From DAOTWY01 sp003696565 (GTDB lineage: Bacteria; Chloroflexota; Anaerolineae; Aggregatilineales; Phototrophicaceae): a stretch of DNA of 64,000 nt. This document shows positions 15,252 through 23,267 of the stretch, piece by piece (position 1 is the first letter of the stretch; each line of letters begins with the position of its first letter). The position numbers were made by a program, and so were the translations under genes. The stretch is from contig DAOTWY010000015.1 in the NCBI GenBank assembly GCA_034435635.1, forward strand, positions 19,636-83,635, read 5' to 3'. The notes under the pieces were generated by a model, which was not told where the DNA came from, ran no database searches, and worked only from the letters and a program-made list of their open reading frames with translations.

Positions 15252-16499
15252 ATGGCTCGGTTGGTAGCACAGGCAGCGGGAATTTTAACGGCTATTATCC
15301 TCTTATTGCTGGTTATCTCCCTACATTTGAGCACAAACGGGCAAATCCTCACTGCGTTTGTTTATACTGATTCTGGAACACGTTATTTTGTTCTGTTAGA
15401 TACCCGCCGCAACCTTCCTTATTGGATTCATCAGCCCATAGAGGCATTACGTGGCGTATATTTTTCCCCCAATGGACGACGCGCCCTTATCCCTTATGGT
15501 GAAACCAGTCAATTGATGCGACTAGCAATTTTTGACCTAACGACCCAGAGGCTTATACGCAATATTGGTGAGTACGATACTTGTTCTCCCTCTTATGATG
15601 CCCTCGTGTGGTCACCCAATAGCCGGTATGTGTTATTTGATTGCAAACCAACCGCCGCCGCCCCTGGTAGCAGTGGTTTGCATATTATGGATTATGAAGC
15701 ACAGCGTACTTGGAAAGTTGCTAGCGGGCAATTTTCTGGGTTAAGTTTGTGGTCACCAAATGGCGAATCCCTATTGATTAATGGAAGCGAAATTTTGAAT
15801 CTGAGCAGTGACATCCGGCAGCATTTGCCACCAGGAGCATGGTTAGCCAGATGGCTGCCTGATTCCTCACATGCGATTCTCGTCATCGATGATGATATTC
15901 TGTTTGATGATGGAACAATCATCAGCGCAGATTTAAGTGTTGCACCGACTTTTTTTGAAGTCTCACCGGATGGGCACTATTTGGCGTTTGTCGCACAAGA
16001 AAAGGGACTACAACGGTTATATGTAGTTAATTTAACCACGTTTGAGCGCACACTGCTGGATGGCGGTGATCTTAAAATTGATGCCGTGCAGCGCGGTGTA
16101 TGGTCACCAGATGCCAAATGGATCGCCGTGGAAGCACTGAATGAGTGGGGTTCACGAGATTTATACCTCATTGCGCCAGATACCAACCGAGCTTATTGGG
16201 TCGCGGAAGACGCTATTCTACCAATTTGGTCACCTGATTCAACACATTTAGCATATTTGGCATTAAATCGCTCATCCATCACAGGGGATCAGTTGGTGGT
16301 TTGGGATGTGGCATCCCAGGCAGTTAAACTAACCATTGATGATGCAGAACAAGCCGCCTGGTCAATTGATGGACTAGTACACATCCGGCGTGTTTTTGGT
16401 CATTCATCATACGTGCCACGTCAATTATATTTGGATGAACACCGGATGTTGAACCGCAATATCATCAGTTTTGCAATATGGGAGCATAACCATGATTGA
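15252..16499 (+). CDS. Membrane-anchored TolB/WD40-like beta-propeller protein
   Basis: After one N-terminal helix (about 8-28 of the 415-residue product) the protein is a series of blades with WSPNS/WSPDS motifs (LVWSPNSRYVLFD, GVWSPDAKWIAVE, IWSPDSTHLAYL), the pattern of PD40/TolB-like propellers facing the outside. Function is unknown; such proteins usually serve as interaction platforms. The start is uncertain: ATG 15252 fits the membrane helix, but a TTG at 15231 and an ATG at 15234 are in frame and closer to the promoter. Its stop overlaps the next gene by eight bases, so the two are coupled. Confidence 0.75.
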   Translation: MARLVAQAAGILTAIILLLLVISLHLSTNGQILTAFVYTDSGTRYFVLLDTRRNLPYWIHQPIEALRGVYFSPNGRRALIPYGETSQLMRLAIFDLTTQRLIRNIGEYDTCSPSYDALVWSPNSRYVLFDCKPTAAAPGSSGLHIMDYEAQRTWKVASGQFSGLSLWSPNGESLLINGSEILNLSSDIRQHLPPGAWLARWLPDSSHAILVIDDDILFDDGTIISADLSVAPTFFEVSPDGHYLAFVAQEKGLQRLYVVNLTTFERTLLDGGDLKIDAVQRGVWSPDAKWIAVEALNEWGSRDLYLIAPDTNRAYWVAEDAILPIWSPDSTHLAYLALNRSSITGDQLVVWDVASQAVKLTIDDAEQAAWSIDGLVHIRRVFGHSSYVPRQLYLDEHRMLNRNIISFAIWEHNHD

Positions 16500-17079
16500 A
16501 CGCCTGGATAGAGGACTGATTTTTTTATACGAAAAACCGTTATATCTATATGCCATGACGATTGTGCCAGTGGTATTTGGGTTTATATTAAGCGCGTTTA
16601 CCCCACAAATCGGGCAAGAGCGGGTATTTTATCTCCCATTGTTGGGAATTCATCGCTTTGGGTTAGTGGCTGGGGTCATCGGATTAACAACCAGTCTGGT
16701 GTTTTTCGCACAACACCACAGCATCCGTCATAGCCTGATGCTTTTTGCTATCACCGGTGTGGTAGTGTTTGGGGTTATGAGCCTGCCGCGTTCCAACAGT
16801 TTTGATACCATTCACCACCATAGCACAATCCGATATGATGGGGCAGTATATCAGTTAGGGTGGGCACTATCTCGCTCTGATCTTCTGGCAGAATATGTCT
16901 TGTATCGATGTGATGTAACCGGGGTTTTTTGTCGTGTTTTTGCAGAAAACATCAAACCATCTATTAATGACATAACGAATCGACAAAACAGTGTTGAGTT
17001 AATGATTCAGGATGGTGCATTAACGATTATTGAAAATGGTGATTCCAACGAACTACTTTATCGCTATATAGCGAGTTAA
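16492..17079 (+). CDS. Small membrane protein of unknown function
   Basis: The 195-residue protein has three hydrophobic segments in its first 110 residues (near 20-40, 55-75, 85-105) and a soluble C-terminal half with an RYDGAVYQLGWALSRS strand region and two Cys (YRCDVTGVFCRVF). No family recognised. GGGAG stands seven bases before the ATG, and the gene begins inside the end of the propeller gene, so the two probably work together. The C-terminal domain looks like a small beta-sandwich displayed outside the membrane. Confidence 0.65.
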   Translation: MIERLDRGLIFLYEKPLYLYAMTIVPVVFGFILSAFTPQIGQERVFYLPLLGIHRFGLVAGVIGLTTSLVFFAQHHSIRHSLMLFAITGVVVFGVMSLPRSNSFDTIHHHSTIRYDGAVYQLGWALSRSDLLAEYVLYRCDVTGVFCRVFAENIKPSINDITNRQNSVELMIQDGALTIIENGDSNELLYRYIAS

Positions 17080-17093
17080 AACCAACCGGATTA

Positions 17094-17102
17094 TGATAAA
17101 AT
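17094..17102 (+). promoter_or_regulatory. Extended -10 promoter element before the macrodomain gene
   Basis: TGATAAAAT fits TGn plus TAAAAT and lies 39 bases before the ATG at 17142. No clear -35 box. Confidence 0.35.
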
Positions 17103-17141
17103 CGATGTAATCGAGATAGGTAAGTTGGCAAAAAGGACAAC

Positions 17142-17690
17142 ATGAGCAACGACAACAACCGCAAAAAGAAACGGCGGAATACTAAATCACGCTCACAACG
17201 CAATCGTCGTCAAAAACAAGTGACAACCGCAACAGAACCCTCTCCACTACAGCTAGTCACTGGTGACATCATGACTGAAAACAAGGTCAAGGCATATGCT
17301 ATTCCCTGTAATATTGAAGGGGTGATTAACACGCAGATTGGAGTACGCTTTCGGGATAAATATCCCAACATGGCAGCTGAATATATCCGCCTATGTGAAG
17401 CGAAAGAGTTGAAGCCTGGCGGGGTGTTTATGTGGAAAGAACGCCGCGACAATATGGTGATCTTCAACATTGGCGTATATCAAGATCAATTTTTGACACT
17501 GGTTGACCCCAAAGAGATCGAGTCCGCGTTTTTTGAGATACGCCGCCTTGCGGAGCAAGAAGGCATCGACAGCATCGCTATGCCACCCATCGGTGCGGGT
17601 TTGGGGGCATTACGCTGGGATTCCGCCCGCCGGTCGTTAGAGAAAGCTTTTAGGGGTTGGAACGGCGTGCTTTATGTTTATATCAAATAA
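17142..17690 (+). CDS. Macrodomain protein with basic N-terminus (DarG-like ADP-ribose-binding fold)
   Basis: Residues 1-30 are very basic (Lys/Arg/Asn-rich), suited to nucleic acid binding. Residues ~38-182 form a macrodomain: GDIMTENKVKAYAIPCNIEG, an FRDKYPNMAAEYIRLCEA helix, LKPGGVFMW, and the phosphate-loop PPIGAGLGALRWD. The arrangement is closest to the DarG/ALC1-like branch, which binds ADP-ribose or removes ADP-ribose from DNA or protein. No DarT toxin gene is adjacent, so this is not an obvious toxin-antitoxin pair. The Asn usually found in the first loop is replaced in PCNIEG, so catalytic activity is uncertain. Cytoplasmic, single gene. Confidence 0.85.
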   Translation: MSNDNNRKKKRRNTKSRSQRNRRQKQVTTATEPSPLQLVTGDIMTENKVKAYAIPCNIEGVINTQIGVRFRDKYPNMAAEYIRLCEAKELKPGGVFMWKERRDNMVIFNIGVYQDQFLTLVDPKEIESAFFEIRRLAEQEGIDSIAMPPIGAGLGALRWDSARRSLEKAFRGWNGVLYVYIK

Positions 17691-17754
17691 TGTACGTTTC
17701 AACTTAGCAGGCAATACCGACGAGCTAGTCAATCAAACCATCAGGAGATGCTAA

Positions 17755-18888
17755 ATGCTGGATATTAAAGTGTTAGATTTAACCCGTTTGATTCCAGGTG
17801 CCATCTGCACAATGATGCTGGTGGATATGGGGGCAGATGTTATCAAAATTGAAGACCCCAACGGTGGAGATTACATGCGTTGGATGGGTCCGATGATTGA
17901 TGACGCAAGTGTGTTCTTCCGTATGTGCAACCGTGATAAGCGTAGTGTCATCATCAACCTGAAAGACGAACGTGGGCAAGCCGTGTTCAAAAAATTGGTT
18001 GAACAGGCGGATGTGCTGGTTGAAGGCTTTCGCCCTGGGGTGATGTCACGATTTGGATGTGACTATGATTCACTCAAGGCAATCAACCCGCGCCTCGTAT
18101 ATTGCTCACTTTCTGGGTGGGGGGCAGATGGACCATATGCCGAACTTTCTGGGCATGATTTAAATTATGTCTCTAGCAGTGGGTTAATCGGTGCTATGGA
18201 AACCCCACAGGTACTTGGTGGGCAGTTTGCTGATGTGGGCGGGGCGTATGCTGGTTTAAGCGGAATTTTAGCCGCACTACTCGCCAGGGAACGCACTGGC
18301 GAAGGCGCATTTATCGATATCAGCTTGTCGGAGGCATCATTACCCTTCGGGTTATATAACTGGGCAGAGGCGATCACAATGGGGTTACCAAGTGGCGGTG
18401 GGGTTCTAACAGGTGGGTTAGCTTGTTACCGCGTTTATTATTCACGGGATAAACACCCATTATCTTTAGCCGCATTAGAAGAAAAATTCTGGCGTAATTT
18501 TTGCCAAGCCGTGGAACGCCCAGATTTAATTGAGTGGCATCAACAGCCAGATAAACAAGTCTATTTACGGCGTGAACTTGAGGAGCTTTTTGCCCTAAAA
18601 ACCGCCGATGAATGGGAATCCTTGTTAAACGACGCTGATTGTTGCTTTATGCGAATCACCCCACCTGCCGAAGTTCACAATACCCCACACTATCAAGCAC
18701 GTAAAGCATTGGGCATCTTCCCAGATGGCACACCTTGGATGCGGAGTCCTATTCGGATTAATACAGACGATGTGACCATCAATAACCATGTTCCTGGCTA
18801 TGGTGAACACACTCGTGCCGTATTGCGTGAGGTGGGTTATGACGATGCTCAGCTTGATGAATTAGCCTCCGCCGGAGTAATTCGATAA
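17755..18888 (+). CDS. Family III CoA-transferase (CaiB/BaiF type)
   Basis: The 377-residue cytoplasmic enzyme matches family III CoA-transferases: VLDLTRLIPGAICTMML at the N-terminus, GADVIKIEDPNGGD, CNRDKRSVIINLK, and FADVGGAYAG whose Asp (near 160) is the conserved catalytic residue that forms the aspartyl-CoA ester. The C-terminal part (HNTPHYQARKALG) is the usual small domain. It transfers CoA between carboxylic acids; the substrate cannot be read from sequence, and no beta-oxidation or racemase gene is adjacent. AGGAG precedes the ATG by six bases. The chain is slightly shorter than the typical ~400 residues but looks complete. Confidence 0.93.
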   Translation: MLDIKVLDLTRLIPGAICTMMLVDMGADVIKIEDPNGGDYMRWMGPMIDDASVFFRMCNRDKRSVIINLKDERGQAVFKKLVEQADVLVEGFRPGVMSRFGCDYDSLKAINPRLVYCSLSGWGADGPYAELSGHDLNYVSSSGLIGAMETPQVLGGQFADVGGAYAGLSGILAALLARERTGEGAFIDISLSEASLPFGLYNWAEAITMGLPSGGGVLTGGLACYRVYYSRDKHPLSLAALEEKFWRNFCQAVERPDLIEWHQQPDKQVYLRRELEELFALKTADEWESLLNDADCCFMRITPPAEVHNTPHYQARKALGIFPDGTPWMRSPIRINTDDVTINNHVPGYGEHTRAVLREVGYDDAQLDELASAGVIR

Positions 18889-18909
18889 GTGGCTATACCC
18901 GCCATCCTG

Positions 18910-19299
18910 TTATGGCGATGAAGTGTGGGCAAGGAGTGTATCCTCCACAGCAGCACGCAACACATCCTCCTCAACGATGCCGAAGCCACGATAGACTTCT
19001 TGCCCGCCGGCAAAAATCAATATGACAGGATGCCCTGGCAAATTTAAGCGATTGAAAGCCTGTTCCCCGTTAGTTTGAGCATTCAAATATTCAACGGTAA
19101 TTTGATCGCCATATTGTGCTTCAAGCCTATACACGATAGGCTGCATCTGCGCTCAAGGCGGTCAATTATCTGTAAAGAAAAAAAGCAACGTAGGGCGATC
19201 ATCTGCCAAAGGTAGCCCATCCGGCGTTCTAGCACCACACGCGCTCAAAAGCATCAACACGGCTAAAAGCCCTATGAATCGCCATGGATGTCGTTCCAT
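18910..19299 (-). CDS. Thioredoxin-like selenoprotein lipoprotein with a UPPU active site
   Basis: A frame from ATG 19299 to the stop at 18910-18912 contains two TGA codons, at 19162-19164 and 19153-19155. With both read as selenocysteine the 129-residue product has LLFFFTDN-U-PP-U-AQMQPIVYRLE, matching the WCxxC strand-loop-helix of thioredoxin, then GDQITVEYLNAQ, the cis-Pro turn LPGHPVILIF and a C-terminal helix. A lipoprotein signal ends at LSAC (residue 21). GGAGG stands ten bases before the ATG, which confirms the start although it overlaps the cytochrome c gene by 28 bases. A GUG-loop hairpin 19 bases after the second UGA could serve both. UxxU motifs are known in rare redox selenoproteins, but a thioredoxin lipoprotein of this kind next to cytochrome c is unusual. 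Pseudogene is the alternative. Confidence 0.85.
19124..19142 (-). promoter_or_regulatory. Candidate bacterial SECIS hairpin of the UPPU thioredoxin
   Basis: On the minus strand AGCCTAT (19142-19136) pairs with ATAGGCT (19130-19124) around CGTGT. The GTG begins 19 bases after the second UGA and 28 after the first, both in the workable range. The loop matches that of the other selenoprotein in the window. Confidence 0.72.
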
Positions 19300-19781
19300 C
19301 GTTGATTAACCTCCGCCTGATAAGCCAATTGTTCTTCCGTCCACCAATGTTTCATAAAGTTGATGATCTGCATAATTTCTTCATCACTTAGCACCTCTCC
19401 AAACCCAGGCATAGGGAAATGGTTGAGAGGATTATCAATCCCTTCACGGATGACCTGAAGCAGTAACGCATCTGGGTGCATCCACGTATGCCCGGTTGAA
19501 TCATGGGCGGGGACAGTTTTCAAACCCAAGCTGAGTGTGTTTTCTATGGTTGATTCAAGCTGCCCTTCTCCATCATAACCATGGCAATGTGCGCAATAGA
19601 TGTAATAGTTTGATTCACCATCTAAAAGGACTTGTGTGGCACGTGGCGAGATCAATGCAGAGATTTGTAGCGGAGTCGGTGTGATTCCTTCATCGATTAT
19701 AGGCGGCGGTGTTGAGTTTGCGTTCCCAGAACACGCTGTAAGAATCATGAGTATGGGGATTAAGAAAAGCCATTGTCTCAT
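19272..19781 (-). CDS. Cytochrome c lipoprotein
   Basis: The 169-residue product has a lipoprotein signal (lipobox LTAC near residue 18), a Pro-rich spacer, then a class I cytochrome c domain with heme motif CAHCH and a distal Met in the HFPMPGFGEVLSDEEIMQI segment. It would carry electrons on the outer face of the membrane, plausibly to the oxidase encoded at the left end of the window. I start at ATG 19781 because GGAGG lies eight bases upstream and the signal peptide begins there; 17 further codons upstream are open but unsupported. It is translated just ahead of the UPPU thioredoxin, overlapping by 28 bases, so the thioredoxin may act in heme-site or oxidase assembly. Confidence 0.92.
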   Translation of the reverse strand: MRQWLFLIPILMILTACSGNANSTPPPIIDEGITPTPLQISALISPRATQVLLDGESNYYIYCAHCHGYDGEGQLESTIENTLSLGLKTVPAHDSTGHTWMHPDALLLQVIREGIDNPLNHFPMPGFGEVLSDEEIMQIINFMKHWWTEEQLAYQAEVNQRWNDIHGDS

Positions 19782-19897
19782 TTGTATTACCTCCAAGTTT
19801 ATATTGTAATCTGATGAGAGTGATGATAACACCCGCCAAATGGCGCGGAATTTCGTGTAAACTAGAATGCGGATGTAAAAAATTAGGTAGTGTGCAT

Positions 19898-20962
19898 ATG
19901 TTAAAACGACTACTTCTACTCATTTTGTTCGTGGCACTAGGTACGACAGGGATTCATGCTATTGAGCGACCACAGCCTGATGATGCTGGTGCGACTTATG
20001 GCGGGTTGCCTATCCGCGCACGCTTAGATGGTATGCAGCGTGTCTGGCAAGATTTCAACCGCTGTTCAGCCGCTGCCCTCACCATGCAGCTGTCTTATTG
20101 GCGACCTGATGTTAACTATTGGCGCACCATTGACGGCTTAAACCCCAATGCAGACGATGTGAGTGTGCGGTTAGATGAGATGACAAGCTATGCAGAACAA
20201 TTTGGGCTAAAAGGGATCGAACGCACCGGCGGAACCTTGGAGATCATCAAGCGATTGGTTGCCAATGGCTTCCCGGTGTTGATTGAAAATGTTTACTACG
20301 ATGGTAGTAACGTGATGCTAGACTGGATGAGCCATAACAAAGTTGTCATGGGATATGACGACGAATTAGGGGTGATTTATACTTTTGATTCTCTGCTTGG
20401 TTTCGGGGCAGATAACCTAGGAAGACCTGTACCATATGAGGAGTTAGATGACATTTGGCGACCGTTGAATCGCGGTTATTTTGTATTATATGAGCCAGAA
20501 GATGAACCGCTACTCCGGCAAGTCATGGGTGAACAGTGGGATATTGACTATAACATCCAGTGGACTTATGAAATGGTCTTGCAAGACCTGGAACAGCCAG
20601 ATACTGACTCGTTTGATCTGTTCAACCTGGGTACAGCACTAGTAGGACTAGGGCGATATGAGGAAGCAGCTGAAGCTTATGACCGTGCGCGGGCAATTGG
20701 TCTACCGATGCGAATGTTCTGGTATCAATTCGGTACATTTGAGGCATATCTTCAAGTTGGGCGGTATCAAGATGTGATGGACTTGGCACGCAATGTGTTA
20801 CGTAATGAAGATGGCATTGAAGAAATTTATTACTACATCGCGCGGGCATATGTCGCACAAGGACAACCGGATTATGCAATCGCTAACCTGGAAGTTGCGC
20901 TATGGCGTAACCCCAATTTCAGTGCAGCACGTGAATTGATGGATGAGTTACAGGGAGCATAA
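19898..20962 (+). CDS. Secreted C39-peptidase-like protein with C-terminal TPR repeats
   Basis: After a signal peptide (about 1-20) the 354-residue product has a papain-like C39 fold: DFNRCSAAALTMQL near residue 50 with the active-site Cys, FPVLIENVY, and WMSHNKVVMGYDDE with the candidate His, then a TIYTFDSLLG-type strand. Residues ~230-354 form TPR repeats (LFNLGTALVGLGRYEEAAEAYDRA and YYYIARAYVAQGQPDYAIANLE). The usual bacteriocin-exporter partner is absent, so this is a stand-alone extracellular cysteine peptidase-like protein, a type common in Chloroflexota. The start is placed at ATG 19898, where the signal peptide begins; the frame extends 28 codons upstream. The next gene follows closely. 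Confidence 0.8.
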   Translation: MLKRLLLLILFVALGTTGIHAIERPQPDDAGATYGGLPIRARLDGMQRVWQDFNRCSAAALTMQLSYWRPDVNYWRTIDGLNPNADDVSVRLDEMTSYAEQFGLKGIERTGGTLEIIKRLVANGFPVLIENVYYDGSNVMLDWMSHNKVVMGYDDELGVIYTFDSLLGFGADNLGRPVPYEELDDIWRPLNRGYFVLYEPEDEPLLRQVMGEQWDIDYNIQWTYEMVLQDLEQPDTDSFDLFNLGTALVGLGRYEEAAEAYDRARAIGLPMRMFWYQFGTFEAYLQVGRYQDVMDLARNVLRNEDGIEEIYYYIARAYVAQGQPDYAIANLEVALWRNPNFSAARELMDELQGA

Positions 20963-20966
20963 CATT

Positions 20967-22301
20967 TTGAAACCTCTTGGGTTGTTGTTTATATTGTTGA
21001 TGTTGATAACCCCACTACATGCACAGGACTTTACAACAGATGGCGATGATTTGCAGGTCGTCAGTGCAGAGGTTATCACAACAACTGATTTATTTGGTCA
21101 GACTGTGCAATTGATTCAGGGTGAAATCACAAACACAGGCGCAGTTGCTTATAGCAATATCAACATCTTTGCAGATTTGCTTAATGCAGATGGCGAGGTT
21201 ATCGGTGAAGGTTTTGGCTTTCCAGTTAATGCCTGTGGTAGTGGGCTAGTACAAGATTTTGCCTTACAACCGGAAGCTGTACAGCATTATAGCTTAACGA
21301 TCGAGTTCTTTGGTGAGGAAAGTGAGATCGCTAGTATAGTGTTCTATCCAGAGGGTACACAAACCGAACCACAAACGCGGGAGCCAATGTCGATTGAGCA
21401 TGTGATGCAAATTGATGACCAAGAAGTCGTATCTGTTGAATGGCTTGATGAGAACAAACTGCGGTTTGGTGTAGGGTGTGATACAGATGTATTTACATAC
21501 CTAGATTGGTATGAGGCAGATTTGCCCAGTGGCGAAGTAACAGCCATTGAACACCCTAATGCAGATCGCATCACAGAGCAGTTTTTAGCAAACTTACGAA
21601 TTGAAGACGAGTTTGAATACCGCCGTTCATTTTTGACTTTTGCACCACGCTCAGGGCGGGTTGTGTTTCAATCAGCGGTTAATCACTTTTATACCGCCGC
21701 ACCAGATGGAACCGGACGCGCATTTATTTGGGATAACATCTCACGGCATAGCTTGCATGGGATCATCTGGCAAGATAACGATGTATTCCTAGCATATTAT
21801 TATGGAGCATATGGTGAGGATGTCTTGTACTTTACGGCAAGTGCAACAGCCGGGCGAATCAGCCGTTCGATCTATATCGGCGCACCGTCAGAGATTGTGC
21901 CTGGGGTCAATACTTTTGGGACGCATGTCGTCATTGCCACAACCTTTGACGATATAACCGGCTATTGGTATCGGCATGTGTTTCTAACAGATCGTGAATT
22001 GTTGTTTGAAACTGATGAATTGCCGGGGAATAATTGGCCCGCCCCAATTTATGAAGACGTGCTGACAGATGATCCAATTATCTATTTGGCGCGTCCTGTA
22101 GAAGGCGAGCCGCGTTTGCAATGCTTTAATATGGATACCGATACATTGACTGATCTTTCTGCCCTACCACTTGACCTAACAACCGATGACCGCGCATGGA
22201 TGTGGCTTTCACCAGAAGGCAATCAGATCGCCTTGGCGCAGAACGGTATCCACAGTGGTCTATGGGTCATTGATTTGACCGAGTTGCCACCGTGTGAATA
22301 A
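20967..22301 (+). CDS. Secreted protein with FxLYD-like domain and beta-propeller-like C-terminus
   Basis: The signal peptide ends near LHAQ. Residues ~30-125 look like an FxLYD-type beta-sandwich (GEITNTGAVAYSNINIFADL). The rest is a set of short strands with WLSPEGNQIALA-like motifs suggesting a partial propeller. Function unknown. I prefer the TTG at 20967, preceded by AGGGAG and directly starting the signal peptide; an ATG at 20943 inside the previous gene is the alternative. Its upstream neighbour ends four bases before, so the two are one transcription unit closed by a good terminator. Confidence 0.75.
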   Translation: MKPLGLLFILLMLITPLHAQDFTTDGDDLQVVSAEVITTTDLFGQTVQLIQGEITNTGAVAYSNINIFADLLNADGEVIGEGFGFPVNACGSGLVQDFALQPEAVQHYSLTIEFFGEESEIASIVFYPEGTQTEPQTREPMSIEHVMQIDDQEVVSVEWLDENKLRFGVGCDTDVFTYLDWYEADLPSGEVTAIEHPNADRITEQFLANLRIEDEFEYRRSFLTFAPRSGRVVFQSAVNHFYTAAPDGTGRAFIWDNISRHSLHGIIWQDNDVFLAYYYGAYGEDVLYFTASATAGRISRSIYIGAPSEIVPGVNTFGTHVVIATTFDDITGYWYRHVFLTDRELLFETDELPGNNWPAPIYEDVLTDDPIIYLARPVEGEPRLQCFNMDTDTLTDLSALPLDLTTDDRAWMWLSPEGNQIALAQNGIHSGLWVIDLTELPPCE

Positions 22302-22313
22302 GAATACATTGCT

Positions 22314-22350
22314 AAATGCTCTCTCCTAATTATGATGAGAGAGCATTTTT
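22314..22350 (+). terminator. Intrinsic terminator
   Basis: ATGCTCTCTC (22316-22325) pairs perfectly with GAGAGAGCAT (22337-22346), 11-base loop, then TTTT. Ends the C39/FxLYD operon. Confidence 0.93.
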
Positions 22351-22403
22351 ACATCACGAGGAAAGATTTTTCGTCCAAAGCTTATCCAAAATTTAGATAG
22401 CTA

Positions 22404-22412
22404 TGCTAAGAT
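22404..22412 (+). promoter_or_regulatory. Extended -10 promoter element
   Basis: TGCTAAGAT follows the TGYTA pattern and lies 87 bases before the membrane-HTH gene. Confidence 0.3.
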
Positions 22413-22498
22413 ATAACATAACCTAACATCAAGAAAAACTTTCCCAAGTGGGTAAAGTCAGTTAAACTAATTTAAAGAACGTTGTAGTATGAGGAATT

Positions 22499-23080
22499 TT
22501 GAAGGTGTCGATTATTTTATTCATTATTGGTGCAGGCTTATTGGGAGTCGGTGCAGTTAAGCTAGGTAATATTCAGCTGGAAGGTGGGCGTGTTCGTGCA
22601 GCAGGCATCATATTGATGACTCCGTTTGTTGGGTATTTATTGCTGTTTCAAATCGTCAGTGGTTTAACAGGTGGGGATGAGGCTGCGCTAGGCTTTGTGA
22701 GTGTATTAGAATTTGGGGGAATTATCGCATCGGGAGCAATCGCCTATATGCTACTTTCCCGCGCGCCACAAAAGACCCGTGTCACCGTGTTACCCAAAAC
22801 ACGTCCAATCTCATCAACTAAAGCCGATGAGAAATCGACCACACCAGTTGAATCCACCTCACAACCACAACCAAATCAAAGAGCAAAACCACGCCCCACC
22901 CATTTAAGGGACTACCCCACCATTATGACAACGGCAGAAGCCGCTCAATACCTCAATATGACCGAACAAGCTGTTTTAGAACTCATTGAGGAAGGCAAGC
23001 TCACCGCGGCACGTATTAACTATCGGTACCGGATTTCTCGCACTGTATTAGATGAGTTCATTAAGAAGCATAAAAATTAA
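22499..23080 (+). CDS. Membrane-anchored excisionase-type helix-turn-helix protein
   Basis: The 193-residue protein has three hydrophobic helices in the first ~88 residues, a Pro/Thr/Gln-rich linker (about 95-135), and a C-terminal HTH of the excisionase/HTH_17 type: MTTAEAAQYLNMTEQAVLELIEEGKL followed by YRISRTVLDEFIKKH. The cytoplasmic HTH is therefore tethered to the membrane, unlike phage excisionases. No integrase or other phage gene is near. It might be a membrane-bound transcription factor or use the HTH to bind protein. The start is TTG 22499 behind GAGGAATT; no ATG alternative keeps the first helix. Confidence 0.8.
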   Translation: MKVSIILFIIGAGLLGVGAVKLGNIQLEGGRVRAAGIILMTPFVGYLLLFQIVSGLTGGDEAALGFVSVLEFGGIIASGAIAYMLLSRAPQKTRVTVLPKTRPISSTKADEKSTTPVESTSQPQPNQRAKPRPTHLRDYPTIMTTAEAAQYLNMTEQAVLELIEEGKLTAARINYRYRISRTVLDEFIKKHKN

Positions 23081-23267
23081 GGATGATAGGCAGATCTCCC
23101 TCTTTTGTGTAAGGTCTGCCACTCCTTGACGATTTTGAGCAGTTAAACAAAAGCTTTTTGTGCGCCACATGGCGAAAATATAATCCGCAAGTAAGCATGC
23201 CATCACGTTATTATCCGGCAGCAGCTAGACTGTCTATAACCCATCTCCTACTCACATGACGCATTTC

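Noticed and set aside
17142..17690. DarTG toxin-antitoxin system
   Set aside because: No DarT-like ADP-ribosyltransferase in the neighbouring frames on either side.
18900..18917. Hairpin CGCCAT/ATGGCG between the CoA transferase and thioredoxin genes as a terminator
   Set aside because: No T run on either strand and it overlaps the thioredoxin stop codon; not listed as a feature.
22921..23080. Excisionase-type HTH as evidence of a prophage or integrative element
   Set aside because: No integrase, att-like repeats or phage genes nearby; the domain is part of a membrane protein.
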